From Halichondria panicea (Eukaryota > Porifera > Demospongiae > Suberitida > Halichondriidae): a stretch of DNA of 64,000 nucleotides. Made by a program: the position numbers and the translations under genes. Shown here piece after piece: positions 36,649 through 47,414 of this stretch (position 1 is the stretch's first letter; every line of letters begins with the position of its first letter). Below the pieces are notes generated by a model. The model saw only the letters and a list, made by a program, of their open reading frames with translations, was not told the DNA's origin and searched no databases. The stretch is from positions 5,196,202 to 5,260,201 of the forward strand of contig NC_087393.1 in assembly GCF_963675165.1 (NCBI RefSeq), in the 5' to 3' direction.

Positions 36649-37209
36649 ATGGAGAATATTCTACCTACTAGCACAACGCTACTTTCTACCACAAGTTCAC
36701 TATGGCCATCGAGAAGCACAACAGCAATGCACACTACTCCTCTACAAGCAACACCGTCAATGATCCCCCCGGGGGGTAGCAGCTATTTTGCCATAACATT
36801 TAGTACTGCAATTCTACTATTTATCACATTGGTCAGCACCACTGTGATAATCGTCTTGGGTTGCGTACTACATTATAAGTCAAAGAAGTTGAGAAAGATA
36901 GAAAGAGAACGCAATACAACCAACGATCTGAACACATCAGAACCCATTTACGAAGAAATAAGCGATGAGACAAGATTGAGACAAGATGCTGCCTATACTA
37001 TGGCTACAACAAACTCCCTAGAATACGAGTCAATCAGAAGCATACCCCCAGAGAGAAGGCTACCCCCAGAGATAAGCCTACCCCTATACGACGAAGCATA
37101 CTGTACCAGTGACAGGGAAAGACCAAAAAAGCTACTTGAAGTAGAGAATGAACAGTCTGTACAAGAGTTCACTAGTAACAGTGCATACAACCTTTTAACT
37201 GGACAGTAA
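36649..37209 (+). CDS. array gene I: short signal-less TM protein with Tyr motifs
   Basis: Single-exon ORF of 186 residues. A Ser/Thr-rich outer segment (about 50 residues) precedes one TM (ILLFITLVSTTVIIVLGCVL), then a basic KSKKLRKIERER stretch. Tail motifs are EPIYEEISDE, LEYESIRS, LPLYDEAY and, near the end, SNSAYNLLTGQ, which again has N-x-A-Y. It is about 80% alike to the next gene in the tail. It may be a type III membrane adaptor of the array; no known family. Confidence 0.7.
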   Translation: MENILPTSTTLLSTTSSLWPSRSTTAMHTTPLQATPSMIPPGGSSYFAITFSTAILLFITLVSTTVIIVLGCVLHYKSKKLRKIERERNTTNDLNTSEPIYEEISDETRLRQDAAYTMATTNSLEYESIRSIPPERRLPPEISLPLYDEAYCTSDRERPKKLLEVENEQSVQEFTSNSAYNLLTGQ

Positions 37210-37606
37210 CACGTATATTCAACTCGCATACGGATATTCAAGTAAAGCTTTTTTGTGAAAACAGTTTTATAAGGTTTGGTTAAGAATGTACGTAAAGTGG
37301 AGACTATTACAGTACCATTACAACATACAACGAGTGGTTGTAGTTTAGCTACCATATATGGTTGTGATTGTAGAGTACACTAATTAATACCGGTATCAAG
37401 AGTGCATGAAGTCCCGATACACAATGCAGACACCTTATATGACTGACTGTGTATATACGAGTAAGAATGATCACATGACTTGAGCTAATTATCTACAGGG
37501 AAACATTCCTAGTGTTTAACTATCTGAGCAGGCATAACAGGATAGATCAGTTACAGCCGCTACTATTATAAATGCAGAGCTCACTACCGTCTCCCACAAG
37601 TTCCCT

Positions 37607-38113
37607 ATGGCTACCACAACTACAGCAATGGACACTAGTACTCTACACGCAACACCGTCAATGGGGCCGGGGCCTAGCAACAACAGTCATGTAGCAATTG
37701 GTGTAGCAATTTTTACTGGAATTCCACTAATTATAATAATAGCCAGCGTCAATGCTTTAATCGTCTTGTGTTGCATACTACATTATAAGTCAAAGAAGCT
37801 GAAAAGGATGAAAAGAGAACACAATACAGCAGACGATCTAAACACATCCGAACCCATTTACGAGGAAGTAAGCGATGAGACAAGATTGAGACAAAATTCT
37901 GCCTCTACAACAAACTCCCTAGAATACGAGTCTATCAGAAGCATACCCCCAGAGAGAGGTCTACCCCCAGAGATGAGCCTACCCCTATACGACGAAGCGT
38001 ACTGTACCAGTGACAGGGAAACACAAGAAATGGAGCCACTAGAGTTAGAGAATAGACTGTCAGTACAGGAGTTCACTAGTAACATTGCATACAACCTTTT
38101 AACTGGACAGTAA
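37607..38113 (+). CDS. array gene J: paralogue of gene I
   Basis: Single-exon ORF of 168 residues; the ATG at 37607 is the first in frame. A Thr-rich outer segment precedes the TM (FTGIPLIIIIASVNALIVLC) and a tail with EPIYEEVSDE, LEYESIRS, LPLYDEAY and SNIAYNLLTGQ. The 5' and 3' flanks also match gene I, so the pair is a tandem duplication of about 950 bp. An upstream ATG at 37572 is out of frame. Confidence 0.7.
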   Translation: MATTTTAMDTSTLHATPSMGPGPSNNSHVAIGVAIFTGIPLIIIIASVNALIVLCCILHYKSKKLKRMKREHNTADDLNTSEPIYEEVSDETRLRQNSASTTNSLEYESIRSIPPERGLPPEMSLPLYDEAYCTSDRETQEMEPLELENRLSVQEFTSNIAYNLLTGQ

Positions 38114-38239
38114 CACGTATTCAACTCGCATACGGATAGTTAAGTAAAGCTTTTTGTGAAAACAATCAAAAATTACCGAGATATAATTATAGGTTTGGTT
38201 AAGAATGTGCGTAATTCGTATGTGCATAATATACATAGT

Positions 38240-41064
38240 TTATAACAATGTCTTTATTTTAATTGGCCGACGCACTGCATTTGAGTATCCCTCGTTGAAC
38301 TTGAACCAGAGGGGGTGGGTGAGATTAGCCCCGCCCCCTGATGCCCTCCACCCAGCGGTACCTACACAGATACATGTACATGTGCTGTAGTGATCATGTG
38401 ATCATGTGATGCTGTAGAGGAGCGTACCTTTGACACGCGACGACGGTGTCAGCGGCCTACCAAAGAAGTCCACAGGAGTCTGTGTGGGTGTGTGTGTATG
38501 AATGTGTGTGTGTACATGTGTGTGGGTGTGTGTACATGTGTGTGCGTGTGGTGTGTGTACATGTGTGTGGGTGTGTGGGGGAGTATTAATTGTATTGTTG
38601 AGACAAAACGCAAGTGTACTAGGCATTGTTAGAAAGATGGCTCAAACAAGACACATCATGCACAGGTTAGACAACACACCTTCTCTTCCGATATCTTCTT
38701 GGTGGCTGGTTTGGTTTGTGCCAGCTGGAGGATGGGGGGTTTGTCAATCACCCGCTCATCACTGGGCCCCCTGCAAGGAAACGAGGAAGAATCACATGAT
38801 ATAAATACTTCTGCAGCTACACCCCCAACAAATATAGGAAGTTTAAAAAGTTTTACAGATTACTAGAATTGGCTCTAGTTAGTTTCTATGATCCAGGAGT
38901 TTCTGATATGTATTTTGTCACCCAAAATTCTATGCCTATCTCTAAGTTTTCAGAAAATTATAAAAATGAATGTGATTAGACCAACGAAAATAAAGTTATG
39001 GCCATTCAAAGATGTTTAACGCAGAGTACTATACTGTAAGGATAGTTATAAATTATCTGCTCACCTTTGCTTAGAATTAAGCAATTTCTCAGCTCTCCTC
39101 ATTTTCTCCATGTCAACCTGGGTATACGAGGAGTACGTAACTATGGCAATGAGTCAAAGCCACACCCACCTCCCTTGAGATAAGCTGTTTGGCACTGTAC
39201 GAGAGCTGCTTCCTCTGTGGTAACCCTGGAAACCGGCACAACTCTTCAATATTTCTGTACAGAGAAACACACACACACACACACACACAGTCACTAAAAA
39301 AACAGGCAGTCATAATTAGTCAGTATCATTCTATCAAGCTGCTAGACCACAAATAATAGAGAAATTTCTATGCTCTATTATCTGTGGGTAGACCCATCCT
39401 ACACATGTGTGCTATGTATAGCTGGTAAGAATGGGGGATGGTGGGAAAGAAAGGGGATAAAGAGTGTGTCTATGTACTTACGGGTCCAGGACGTATGTGT
39501 ACTGTCCGTCGACGCCCCTTTCTTGTCTGTAGGTGAGGTTGTACGAGATCATGGTTCCCACGAGGTCCAGTAGCTGCTGCTTCTCCTGAGCCGAGTACAG
39601 CTGGGTGCTCACCTGTGTAGGGGAGGGGGGATGGTTAGAGTAGTATATAAGAAAGGGAGAGAAAGAGAGAGGGATGGATTATAGTATTGATAATCCATGG
39701 TTAAAATGCAGTGTCAGCATAGTGTGTGTGTGTGAGTGTGTGTGAGTGTGTACTGGACGGAATGATGGAGCTATGATCTCGGCGAGGGGTGATAGGATCT
39801 CGGTGACAAGGAGGGTGTGGTTGATGGAACAGCGGACAGTGGGTGTGGTCTCAAGCAGTAGGGACGAGGTGAGGCGCTCATTCCGTTGGGTACGCAAAAA
39901 TATCTGCGAGAAAAATTTAGGACAACTTAGTAATAGTTACACCCACGCCTACACCCACACGCTCACCCACTCCTCACCTCGTAGCCAGTATTTGGGTATT
40001 TGAGGTGTGTCTTAGTGGAGGCTGCAAAGAGAAAATGAAAGGCTACGGCCAGGAAGGGAAGGTAGGCCATGAACATGTAGTCTTGACAACGGCCGATATG
40101 AGAGGACAAAGTGTCGTTGAACACGAGCCAATCCTGCGCCACTGAGATTGCCTCCAGATTAGGGTCCCTCACTCGCGCTAACAGATAGTTCTCAAACAGT
40201 CCTGTATGTATGTATGTATGTATGTATGTATGTATGTATGAAGTAAAAATCACATTTGCAATGGGCCAGGGAACCACAAAGAAGCGTGGATAACCAGTAT
40301 AGTAGGATTGGCGGAGCATGTTGAAAAACAACAAACGGAGATACAGGTAGGGTTTTGCTCACCATTGGCGACCTTGTCGCTCTCCCCCGTGGCATAGCCA
40401 GCTGTGAGGATGTGGTGGAACCTCCCTGCATTGGTGCTCAGGTGTCCAGTGGAGCTGTCATGGCTACCACTGCCACCAGCTGTACTCATCCGGAGTGGCC
40501 CTTGGTTGAGAGTGTGTCTGTACACACACACACACACACACACAATGAATGGTGTGCAAGATAAATTGATTAGGAATAAGCTATGTACAACATTTACCGA
40601 GGTGGAATAATTATGTGTTTACTTTTTAGATGTTGGTAGTTGAAAGACTTCCTTCCAGAAAGAGAAGAGGTTTCTCTGAGCATCTTTCTGACCAATGGAG
40701 ACTGTCTGCACTGAACCAAGACTGATGTCCGTGCTCTTTCGACCAATGAACTGTAGGAATAATGGGGGGGGGGGGGATTATATAGTACGTCACTATGTAG
40801 TTGAATTGTTTACCTGGATGGTGTTGAGACAGGAACGAATGTCGTTAATGGTCTTCTCACAAAGAGCAATGAGTGTTGACATGGTAGCAGTGAGTTGCTC
40901 TCTCCTCGTCACCTGCTCGTGTGTGTGTGGTGTGTGTGTGTGTGTGGTGATGACAGACTCCGCCCCTCACCTGATACAGTCTAGATGCAAGACGAGAGGT
41001 CACAATGGGAGGGAAGTTAAGGAGGAGAGTGTGTTGTCGTAGTTGTCTCAGGGAGGGGGCATAT
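38240..41064 (-). CDS. CHTF18: CHTF18 (alternative RFC clamp loader subunit), C-terminal part only
   Basis: Twelve exons read in frame: 41064-40971, 40912-40814, 40750-40623, 40517-40363, 40201-39978, 39903-39754, 39612-39482, 39254-39170, 39117-39065, 38770-38680, 38479-38428 and 38361-38240, about 460 codons. CTF18 signatures include VSTQLYSAQEKQQL, GQYTYVLDPNIEELCRFPGL, AKQLISRE, EKMRRAE, VDFFGR and the terminal WFKFNEGYSNAVRRPI, which binds Dcc1/Ctf8 and Pol epsilon. Ctf18-RFC loads PCNA during replication and cohesion. The AAA+ ATPase half expected upstream (above 41064) is not seen; the first visible exon needs two bases from an exon I could not place. Confidence 0.85.
40203..40240. repeat. 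GTAT tetranucleotide microsatellite
   Basis: About nine tandem gtat units just 5' of a CHTF18 exon acceptor. Confidence 0.9.
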
Positions 41065-42328
41065 CTGTATACAGGAGAGTAATATTGAAAACCCATGCCA
41101 TTCAGCACACAATACACATACCTATAGTACGTACTAGCCTCGATCCCAGGCCGCACTTCCCACTTCACTTAGGGAATGCGCATACGCTAATATCCCCCCG
41201 GTATCTGGGGGCTTTGGATAACATCGTATAATGCTCAGTAAAACTATGAATCACAACGAACGGAAGTGGATTGAAGGACGTAGATAGAAACTTCGATTGA
41301 AGGTTTCTAGCACATCGGATAGCATTCTCTGATAGCTACCCTTAGCCTGCTATGTTAACAAAAGACTCACATCCTGCAACAGTGTGGATGACGATCGTCT
41401 GAATGGATTGAAAGCTGACAAGAGCCTGGTGGACAGGCCACGCCCATTTAACATTAACTTTGGTGAAAGTCTACTATACTACTGCTACTGCAGAAGAAAA
41501 TAGCTGTAGAACAAACCTACACAGCTCTGTCTCTAGCTAGCTAGCTACATAGCTCTGTGTATGACTTTTAGGATATTTTTTCTGAAGAATCCAGTATTAT
41601 AGGAAATTTTACGGGGGAAAATATCCAATAATTTTGCGCATGCGCAAGCAGTCGATAGCAGGCCTTCTTTTTTATGAAGGCCGGTGAAGGAGGCTAAGTA
41701 CGTACATACTTTACATGCATGAAAGAACACAATAGGCACGAGATCACTCTACTACTGGGCCAACAAACTGCTTGTGGCACTCATTGCCATGCAATAACTA
41801 TTACGTAAGTCGCACAATTCGCACAATTTCTATTCACAGTATAGAAAACCAACAACTTCAACTATCTCTACACAACTTTGACTATACCCGATATAATTAG
41901 CCACGTGTTCTAATTAACAGTTTATCAGTGTACATCTACATGTAGATACAAATGCTATTATACACTACCAAAGTCATACCAAAAATTGTGCCAATTCAAA
42001 GAAACATTACAGCAATAAAAGATTCAATACTTTCTACACTAAATTGTTCAGTTGTTGTAGACTATACTATACATGCATATACTGCATTCATTCACTTCCT
42101 TGTCTTCTATCCCAGCCTCATGCAGATTGTCCATTATCTCTGCATAGTAGTCATAGTCTTCCATTCCTGCATTATGAGACCCAAAGAAACTCTTCTCTAC
42201 CTCGGCTTTGTTCATTCTCTGCATCACTGATTTCTTCAATGCATTGCGTTTCAGGTTTTCGAGAAGAGATAGAGCAACCATATAGCTACAGCTTCCTTTT
42301 GCATGGCAGCAAACTCTCTGTCAAGCTC
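41065..42328. other. spacer where the CHTF18 5' half would be expected
   Basis: A possible short exon lies at about 41370-41420 on the minus strand (ccaccag|gctctt ... caggat|gtgagt), but its peptide is not recognisable. The rest is AT-rich; the minus-strand tail of the first peptide-gene relic (open 42048-42281) overlaps its right end. No ATPase motifs (Walker A/B) are seen. Confidence 0.5.
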
Positions 42329-42433
42329 TTAATGAGCATTGTCCCGCATGGTGGCTTTGGCTTGTCGGGAGAGGGGGACTGCAATGGCAGAGGTTGCCAT
42401 GGCAAGCACAGTCACAATGATGAGAGCCTTCAT
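42329..42433 (-). pseudogene. secreted-peptide paralogue 1: premature stop after the leader
   Basis: The signal peptide and pro-segment match the family (MKALIIVTVLAMATSAIAV then PLSRQAKA), but a TAA at 42331-42329 stands where the 45.9-kb paralogue has a Gly codon. The ELDRE word follows directly in the same frame, so a nonsense change explains it. Downstream another open stretch (42281-42048) has acidic sequence in a different frame. Probably a pseudogene. Confidence 0.75.
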
Positions 42434-42523
42434 GTCTTTTTATAGCCTCGGAGAGTTTAGAGCTTCTTGAAACAGTTGATCGATCTTCAGTGAGTACGAT
42501 GCTAGAATTTCTACATGCAACTG

Positions 42524-42531
42524 CTTTTATA
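42524..42531 (-). promoter_or_regulatory. TATA box of peptide paralogue 1
   Basis: TATAAAAG on the minus strand, about 91 bp 5' of the ATG, inside a block (tgtataaaagcagttgca) shared with paralogues. Confidence 0.65.
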
Positions 42532-43237
42532 CACGGCCATATGAAACAAAACAAATAAGGCGAAACTACCTGACAGTCTATGCAACTTATTGCTCAAAAG
42601 ACAAGTTTCCAAGAAAGAATACACACCAATACTTCCATTGCTAAGGGGTCCGTTGTTCTATAATAAATTATATAGGCATTCACAACACAAGCATTCCATA
42701 CACGTAGCCATGCACATCTCAGCCATCACTATTACAAAAGATAAGCCCTAAAATCTCTCCTGTGATGTTAAACATTCCAGACAGATTATAATCACTATAT
42801 ATATACATGCATACCCTTGACTATACCTATATATATATTTACGATTTCACTGTTTAGCTCATTTTGCTGGTATCATATCCTGATCAAGTTGTGAAATCAT
42901 ATAGTGTTTCAAGCGGTTTTATTGAGCATTTTCCAATTATCTGCGATTTTACTCTCATTCGCAGAAATAGAAATTAATACTCCCGAAAATATGTCCCCAT
43001 AAATGCTATACTATACGATCCATGAATAACGCCACATATACGCATGCATAAAGAATACACCAATAAAACAGTCAAATTTACATTATTATTGTCCTCATGT
43101 CGACACTACACACACATTGTGTTCACTTCATATCTGCGAATGATATAGCCACCATGGCACCCACAATACCAATTATTTCTGTATCCTCTGCAGTCGTCCC
43201 ATCCTTTCCTGCCTCCTTCTGTTCAACATGTAAGCCT

Positions 43238-43913
43238 TCAAGAAGATGGGGCAACATGCACGGACAACATTTTCCCGAGAAATGTAGCAGAGATCAATAT
43301 CCTACTATCGGGGATTGCTTGCGTCTCTGATTTCTGCTCCTGCATTCTCGGTTTGTGTTGCACTCCAAGTAGGTTAGTTAGATAAACGCCCAACTTCCGC
43401 AACATTGTACTGAATGGGCCTGGGTCTGATCCCTTCGTCATCGCATCGTTCTCTAGCATTCCCTTACCATGAGAGACACGACCGGGCTTATGATAGTATT
43501 CCAGAGTTTGTCAACGAAGGCTTCCATTCCAGCATTGTCTTGCGCAGTAGGAGACTCTCTTTCAAGTTCTCTATTCCGCATGCCTGTACCAGTATTGAGA
43601 ATACCCGGGCCGTACTTTGCAACAGCGTCCCAAACAGCACTCAGCCATCCTCCTTCTATTTTAGCTTCGTCTTGCACAGTAGGAGACTCTCTGTCAAGTT
43701 CTCTATTCCGCATGCCTGTACCAGTATTGAGAATACCCGGGCCGTACTTTGCAATAGCGTCCGCAATATCACTCAGCCATGCATCCTTCCATTTCAGCAT
43801 TGCCCTGGATGGCGGCGGTGCAGAGGGCTTGAGCTTTGGCTTGTTGGGAGAGGGGGACTGCAATGGCAGAGGTTGTCATGGCAAAGCACAGTCACAATGA
43901 TGAGAGCCTTCAT
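43238..43913 (-). pseudogene. secreted-peptide paralogue 2: frameshifted leader and body
   Basis: ATG at 43913-43911 starts the shared leader, but an extra base (gtgctttgcc for gtgcttgcc, near 43885) shifts the frame. A second 4-bp gain (tgcatggctg) lies near 43785. The repeat body is still open (43863-43453) with two copies of an amphipathic segment ending KYGPGILNTGTGMRNREL and acidic ERES spacers. Either a pseudogene or an assembly error; the two shifts do not cancel. Confidence 0.7.
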
Positions 43914-44002
43914 GTCTTCTTATAGAGTCGGAGAGTTTGGAACTTCTTGAAGAGGCAGTTGATTGACCTTCAGTAAGTATGATGCTAGACTTTGTGCAAC
44001 TG

Positions 44003-44010
44003 CTTTTATA
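44003..44010 (-). promoter_or_regulatory. TATA box of peptide paralogue 2
   Basis: TATAAAAG on the minus strand, about 90 bp 5' of the ATG, in the conserved block. Confidence 0.6.
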
Positions 44011-44656
44011 TATGCATGCGGTACTGAAGTACTTATACCAAATACCAGGAATAGTAACAGACAAGCTAGTGCAGTACCGCCCCAAATATATACAGCCATA
44101 ACTATACACGTATATAAGCAATATAAATTGCAAAAAATACCTGAAACCACTTATGCATCCGTTACCAAGAATATACCGATAAGTAGCTTCCAGCCATGCA
44201 CATCTAGGCCATCATTACAAAGAAGATATGTGTTATCAATTACCAAGAAAATCAACCATGCAAAACCGGAAGCCCTATAATATATAGTCAGAACCATTAC
44301 TGACAAGTGCATTCGACTTGCCCTCCCATGCATGCAGCGATTATAACACACTGACAGAAGAGACTAACCATTTTAGCTCACATTTCACATTTCACTATTA
44401 GTATAAATTATATATAGATGCAGGTCAGTTAATTATGCACTAATCTCAACATGTTCATGTACATAGATCATACACAACTATATGTATTGTACATTTCCAG
44501 AGTCTACAAATATACATACGTATATACACTAATAGCACAGTCATCAAACAATGTTACTAATTTATTCTTGCCTTTCAAAGTGTTATGCAGGAGCACTTAT
44601 TGCATTGCATGGGCATTGACAGAGTGATGGATCGAGTACTTGCTCGTTTTTCTTTA

Positions 44657-45516
44657 GACGTAGGCCCTTCAGTGGACGCTTTAGATGTCGGCCCTTTAGT
44701 GGACGCTTTAGATGTACGCCCTTCAGTGCAGGACGCTTTAGATGTCGGCCCTTTAGTGGACGCTTTAGATGTCGGCCCTTTAGTGGACGCTTTAGATGCA
44801 GGCCCTTCAGTGGGTTGTTTAAATGTCGGCCCTTCAGTGGACCCTTTAGATGCAGGCCCTTCAGTGGGTTGTTCAGATGCAGGCCCTTCAGTGGGTTGTT
44901 TAGATGGAGGCCCTTCAGTGGGTTGTTTAGATGCAGGCCCTTCAGTGGGTTGTTTAGATGCAGGCCCTTCAGTGGGTTGTTTAGATGCAGGCCCTTCAGT
45001 GGGTTGTTTAGATGCAGGCCCTTCAGTGGGTTGTTTAGATGGAGGCCCTTCAGTGGACCCTTTAGATGCAGGCCCTTCAGCGGACGCTTTAGATGTAAGC
45101 CCTTCAGTGGACGCTTTAAATGTGGGCCCTTCAGTGGACGCTTTAAATGTAGGCCCTTCAGTGGACCCTTTAGATGCAGGCCCTTCAGTGGACGCTTTAG
45201 ATGTCGGCCCTTCAGTGGACCCTTTAGATGTAGGCCCTTCAGTGGACGCTTTAGATGTCGGCCCTTCAGTGGACGCTTTAGATGTAGGCCCTTCAGTGGA
45301 CGCTTTAGATGTCGGCCCTTCAGTGGACCCTTTAGATGTAGGCCCTTCAGTGGACGCTTTAGATGCAGGCCCTTCAGTGGACGCTTTAGATGTCGGCCCT
45401 TCAGTGGACCCTTTAGATGTCGGCCCTTCAGTGGACGCTTTAGATGCAGGCCCTTCAGTGGACGCTTTAGATGTAGGCCCTTCAGTGGACCCTTTAGATG
45501 TCGGCCCTTTAGTGGA
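44657..45516. repeat. 27-bp minisatellite, ~32 copies, encoding a cationic nonapeptide in the frame of the adjacent gene
   Basis: Head-to-tail units of ttcagtggacgctttagatgtcggccc, with variants (gacgc/gaccc/ggttg; gtcgg/gcagg/gtagg). On the minus strand, in the frame of the 45.9-kb gene, each unit reads as variants of K-G-L-H-L-K-R-P-L. This frame is open from just after that gene's TAA (45536-45534) to a TAA at 44585-44583, with no shift over ~316 codons. The gene's last codons (KGLRLK) are themselves a repeat-like unit. Two plus-strand frames are also open, because 27 is a multiple of three. Confidence 0.9.
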
Positions 45517-45533
45517 TGAAGTACTTGTTTGTT

Positions 45534-45935
45534 TTACTTTAGCCGTAGGCCCTTCTCATTGCTACCTTGTTGGCCGTCATTACTACGGTTGCCTTGTCGG
45601 CATTTGCATTGTTTACTGACGTTGTTTCCAGCACCAAGATATGGATTACGTTTGTTTTTCTTATCCTTCCCTTGCACTCTAGCCTCTCCATCATTGAGTA
45701 GCCTTAGGCCGTCCCTCAACTTGGCGGGGTCAAGTTTCTTAAGGAATCCTCCAATATCGCTCAGCATTCCTTCCGTTTCAGCTTCTTCTTGGATGGTTGC
45801 AGACTCTCTGTCAAGTTCTCCATGAGCATTGTCCTGCATGGCGGGGAGGAGAGCAGCTTGAGCTTGTCGGGAGAGGGGGACTTCAATGGCAGAGGTTGCC
45901 ATGGCGAGCACAGTTACAATGATAAGAGCCTTCAT
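45534..45935 (-). CDS. secreted-peptide paralogue 3: short precursor with cationic C-terminus
   Basis: Single-exon ORF, 133 residues. It has the family signal peptide (MKALIIVTVLAMATSAIEV) and PLSRQAQA. Then come the acidic GELDRESATIQEEAETE, one amphipathic segment (GMLSDIGGFLKKLDPAKLRD) and a basic tail with KDKKNKRNPYLG and a KCKC pair. Probably secreted and processed to one or more peptides, antimicrobial or otherwise membrane-active (inferred from layout). It ends where the 27-bp cationic array starts in the same frame. Confidence 0.75.
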   Translation of the reverse strand: MKALIIVTVLAMATSAIEVPLSRQAQAALLPAMQDNAHGELDRESATIQEEAETEGMLSDIGGFLKKLDPAKLRDGLRLLNDGEARVQGKDKKNKRNPYLGAGNNVSKQCKCRQGNRSNDGQQGSNEKGLRLK

Positions 45936-46016
45936 GTATATATATAGCGTCAGAGAGTTTGGAGCTTCTTCAAGCGGCAGTTGATCGATCTTCAGGGAGT
46001 ATGATTTCTGCAGCTG

Positions 46017-46024
46017 CTTTTATA
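46017..46024 (-). promoter_or_regulatory. TATA box of peptide paralogue 3
   Basis: TATAAAAG on the minus strand, about 85 bp 5' of the ATG. Confidence 0.65.
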
Positions 46025-46239
46025 CACGGCCATGAATAAAACGGGATCTCCCTGCATGGAATTTCAACAGCCCCCCTTGTGGTCGATGAGGAACAAGGAA
46101 AGAAGTTCACCACGTGTGCTGCACCTCTCCCCCATTAACACGAAGTACTCTAAATGCAAACACCAAGAATTTGGAATTTGTTTTATCTTCTAAAGACATA
46201 TATATACAAGTGCAAGTTGGTTAGGAAGGTTGTTCCCAG

Positions 46240-46405
46240 CCATGCACATCTATAAGCCACCATCACAAGGAAACACACTCCCTCATAAGAGAGCCATGAA
46301 CATCTATAAGCCACCATCACAAGGAAACACACTCCCTCATAAGAGAGCCATACATATTTATAAGCCACATCACAAGGAAACACACTCCCTCATAAGAGAG
46401 TCATG
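46240..46405. repeat. 54-bp satellite, ~3 copies
   Basis: Units of cacatctataagccaccatcacaaggaaacacactccctcataagagagccatg, about 300 bp 5' of paralogue 3. Confidence 0.9.
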
Positions 46406-47414
46406 CATGCATATATCTAGAAGCCAGGGCCTCGTTACTATAGACAGTGTAGACACAGATGCTATATCACCCCACTACCATAAAGCCACCGATAACAACT
46501 ACATGCACACAAGCATGAACAAAATTGTAAAATTTTTAATTGCACAAGATGAAGTGTACTCAATACACATGCACACATTGTATTCAGTTGATCCCTCCAC
46601 ATTAGCTTAGGCCGTCCTTTCATCATAGCTTCTGTTTCAGGATATAAGAATAAGAGATGGAGTAACGTCAGCAGCTTGTCACCTCTAGTTCTCTCTACAC
46701 CCACAGACCATACTCTCAGTAATGCAATAACAACGGTCTTAGCTTGCCTAGCCACACTATATACACACACATGCACAGGCACACAAGGAGCTATAGGGCG
46801 TACGCGTAACTTGTATAATGAAAAAGATATGGTCAAGGAAAGAGTGTTGTTAGGATATATCCACACACTATACCTTGTACATGGCATTATCAAACCAATT
46901 TATCAGACAGCAACAATTATCCGGGTGTAGATCTTTACAGCGCACGTGAGATGTCCGGAACAATTAGAACAGGCATAGCTGCATGTGAAGCTAAGCTCAT
47001 GCAGTTTAATAGTATATACGTGTGACTGAACAGTTGCACTAGCTATCTCTATATCCTTGAGCTTGCACAACTCATGCTATAGCTCAATCAATACCTTACA
47101 CATGCACACACACTCAGTACATGCATGCATATAGGAAGCTATATATATATATTATACACACACAAAGATGGTAATGTACTGCATGCACATGCAATAGATG
47201 TCAAGTGGTTTAGATCCACTGAGTTATATACTTAATGCATGAAATGAATCTAATTTCAGATCAATCAAACAAATTATAATTTATTTTATATACTGTACAT
47301 TTTTAGAGTCTATATATAATACATAATAATAATTATACGTACATGCATGCATGCACTAATAGAAACAATGTTACTCATTAGTTCTTGTCCTTCCAAGGCG
47401 GCAGGAGAATTTTT
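46406..47414. other. spacer with duplicated segment
   Basis: The part from about 46545 to 46810 (ttcagttgatccctccacattagctta ... cagcagcttgtcacctctag ... aaggagctat) recurs near 52975-53120 and 61375-61500. It is part of the duplicated unit around each peptide gene. No gene seen. Confidence 0.6.

Noticed and set aside
44585-45619. Plus-strand 344-codon ORF of LDVGPSVDA repeats
   Set aside because: The 27-bp unit keeps four of six frames open. There is no signal peptide or flanking splice support on plus, whereas the minus frame continues a real gene.
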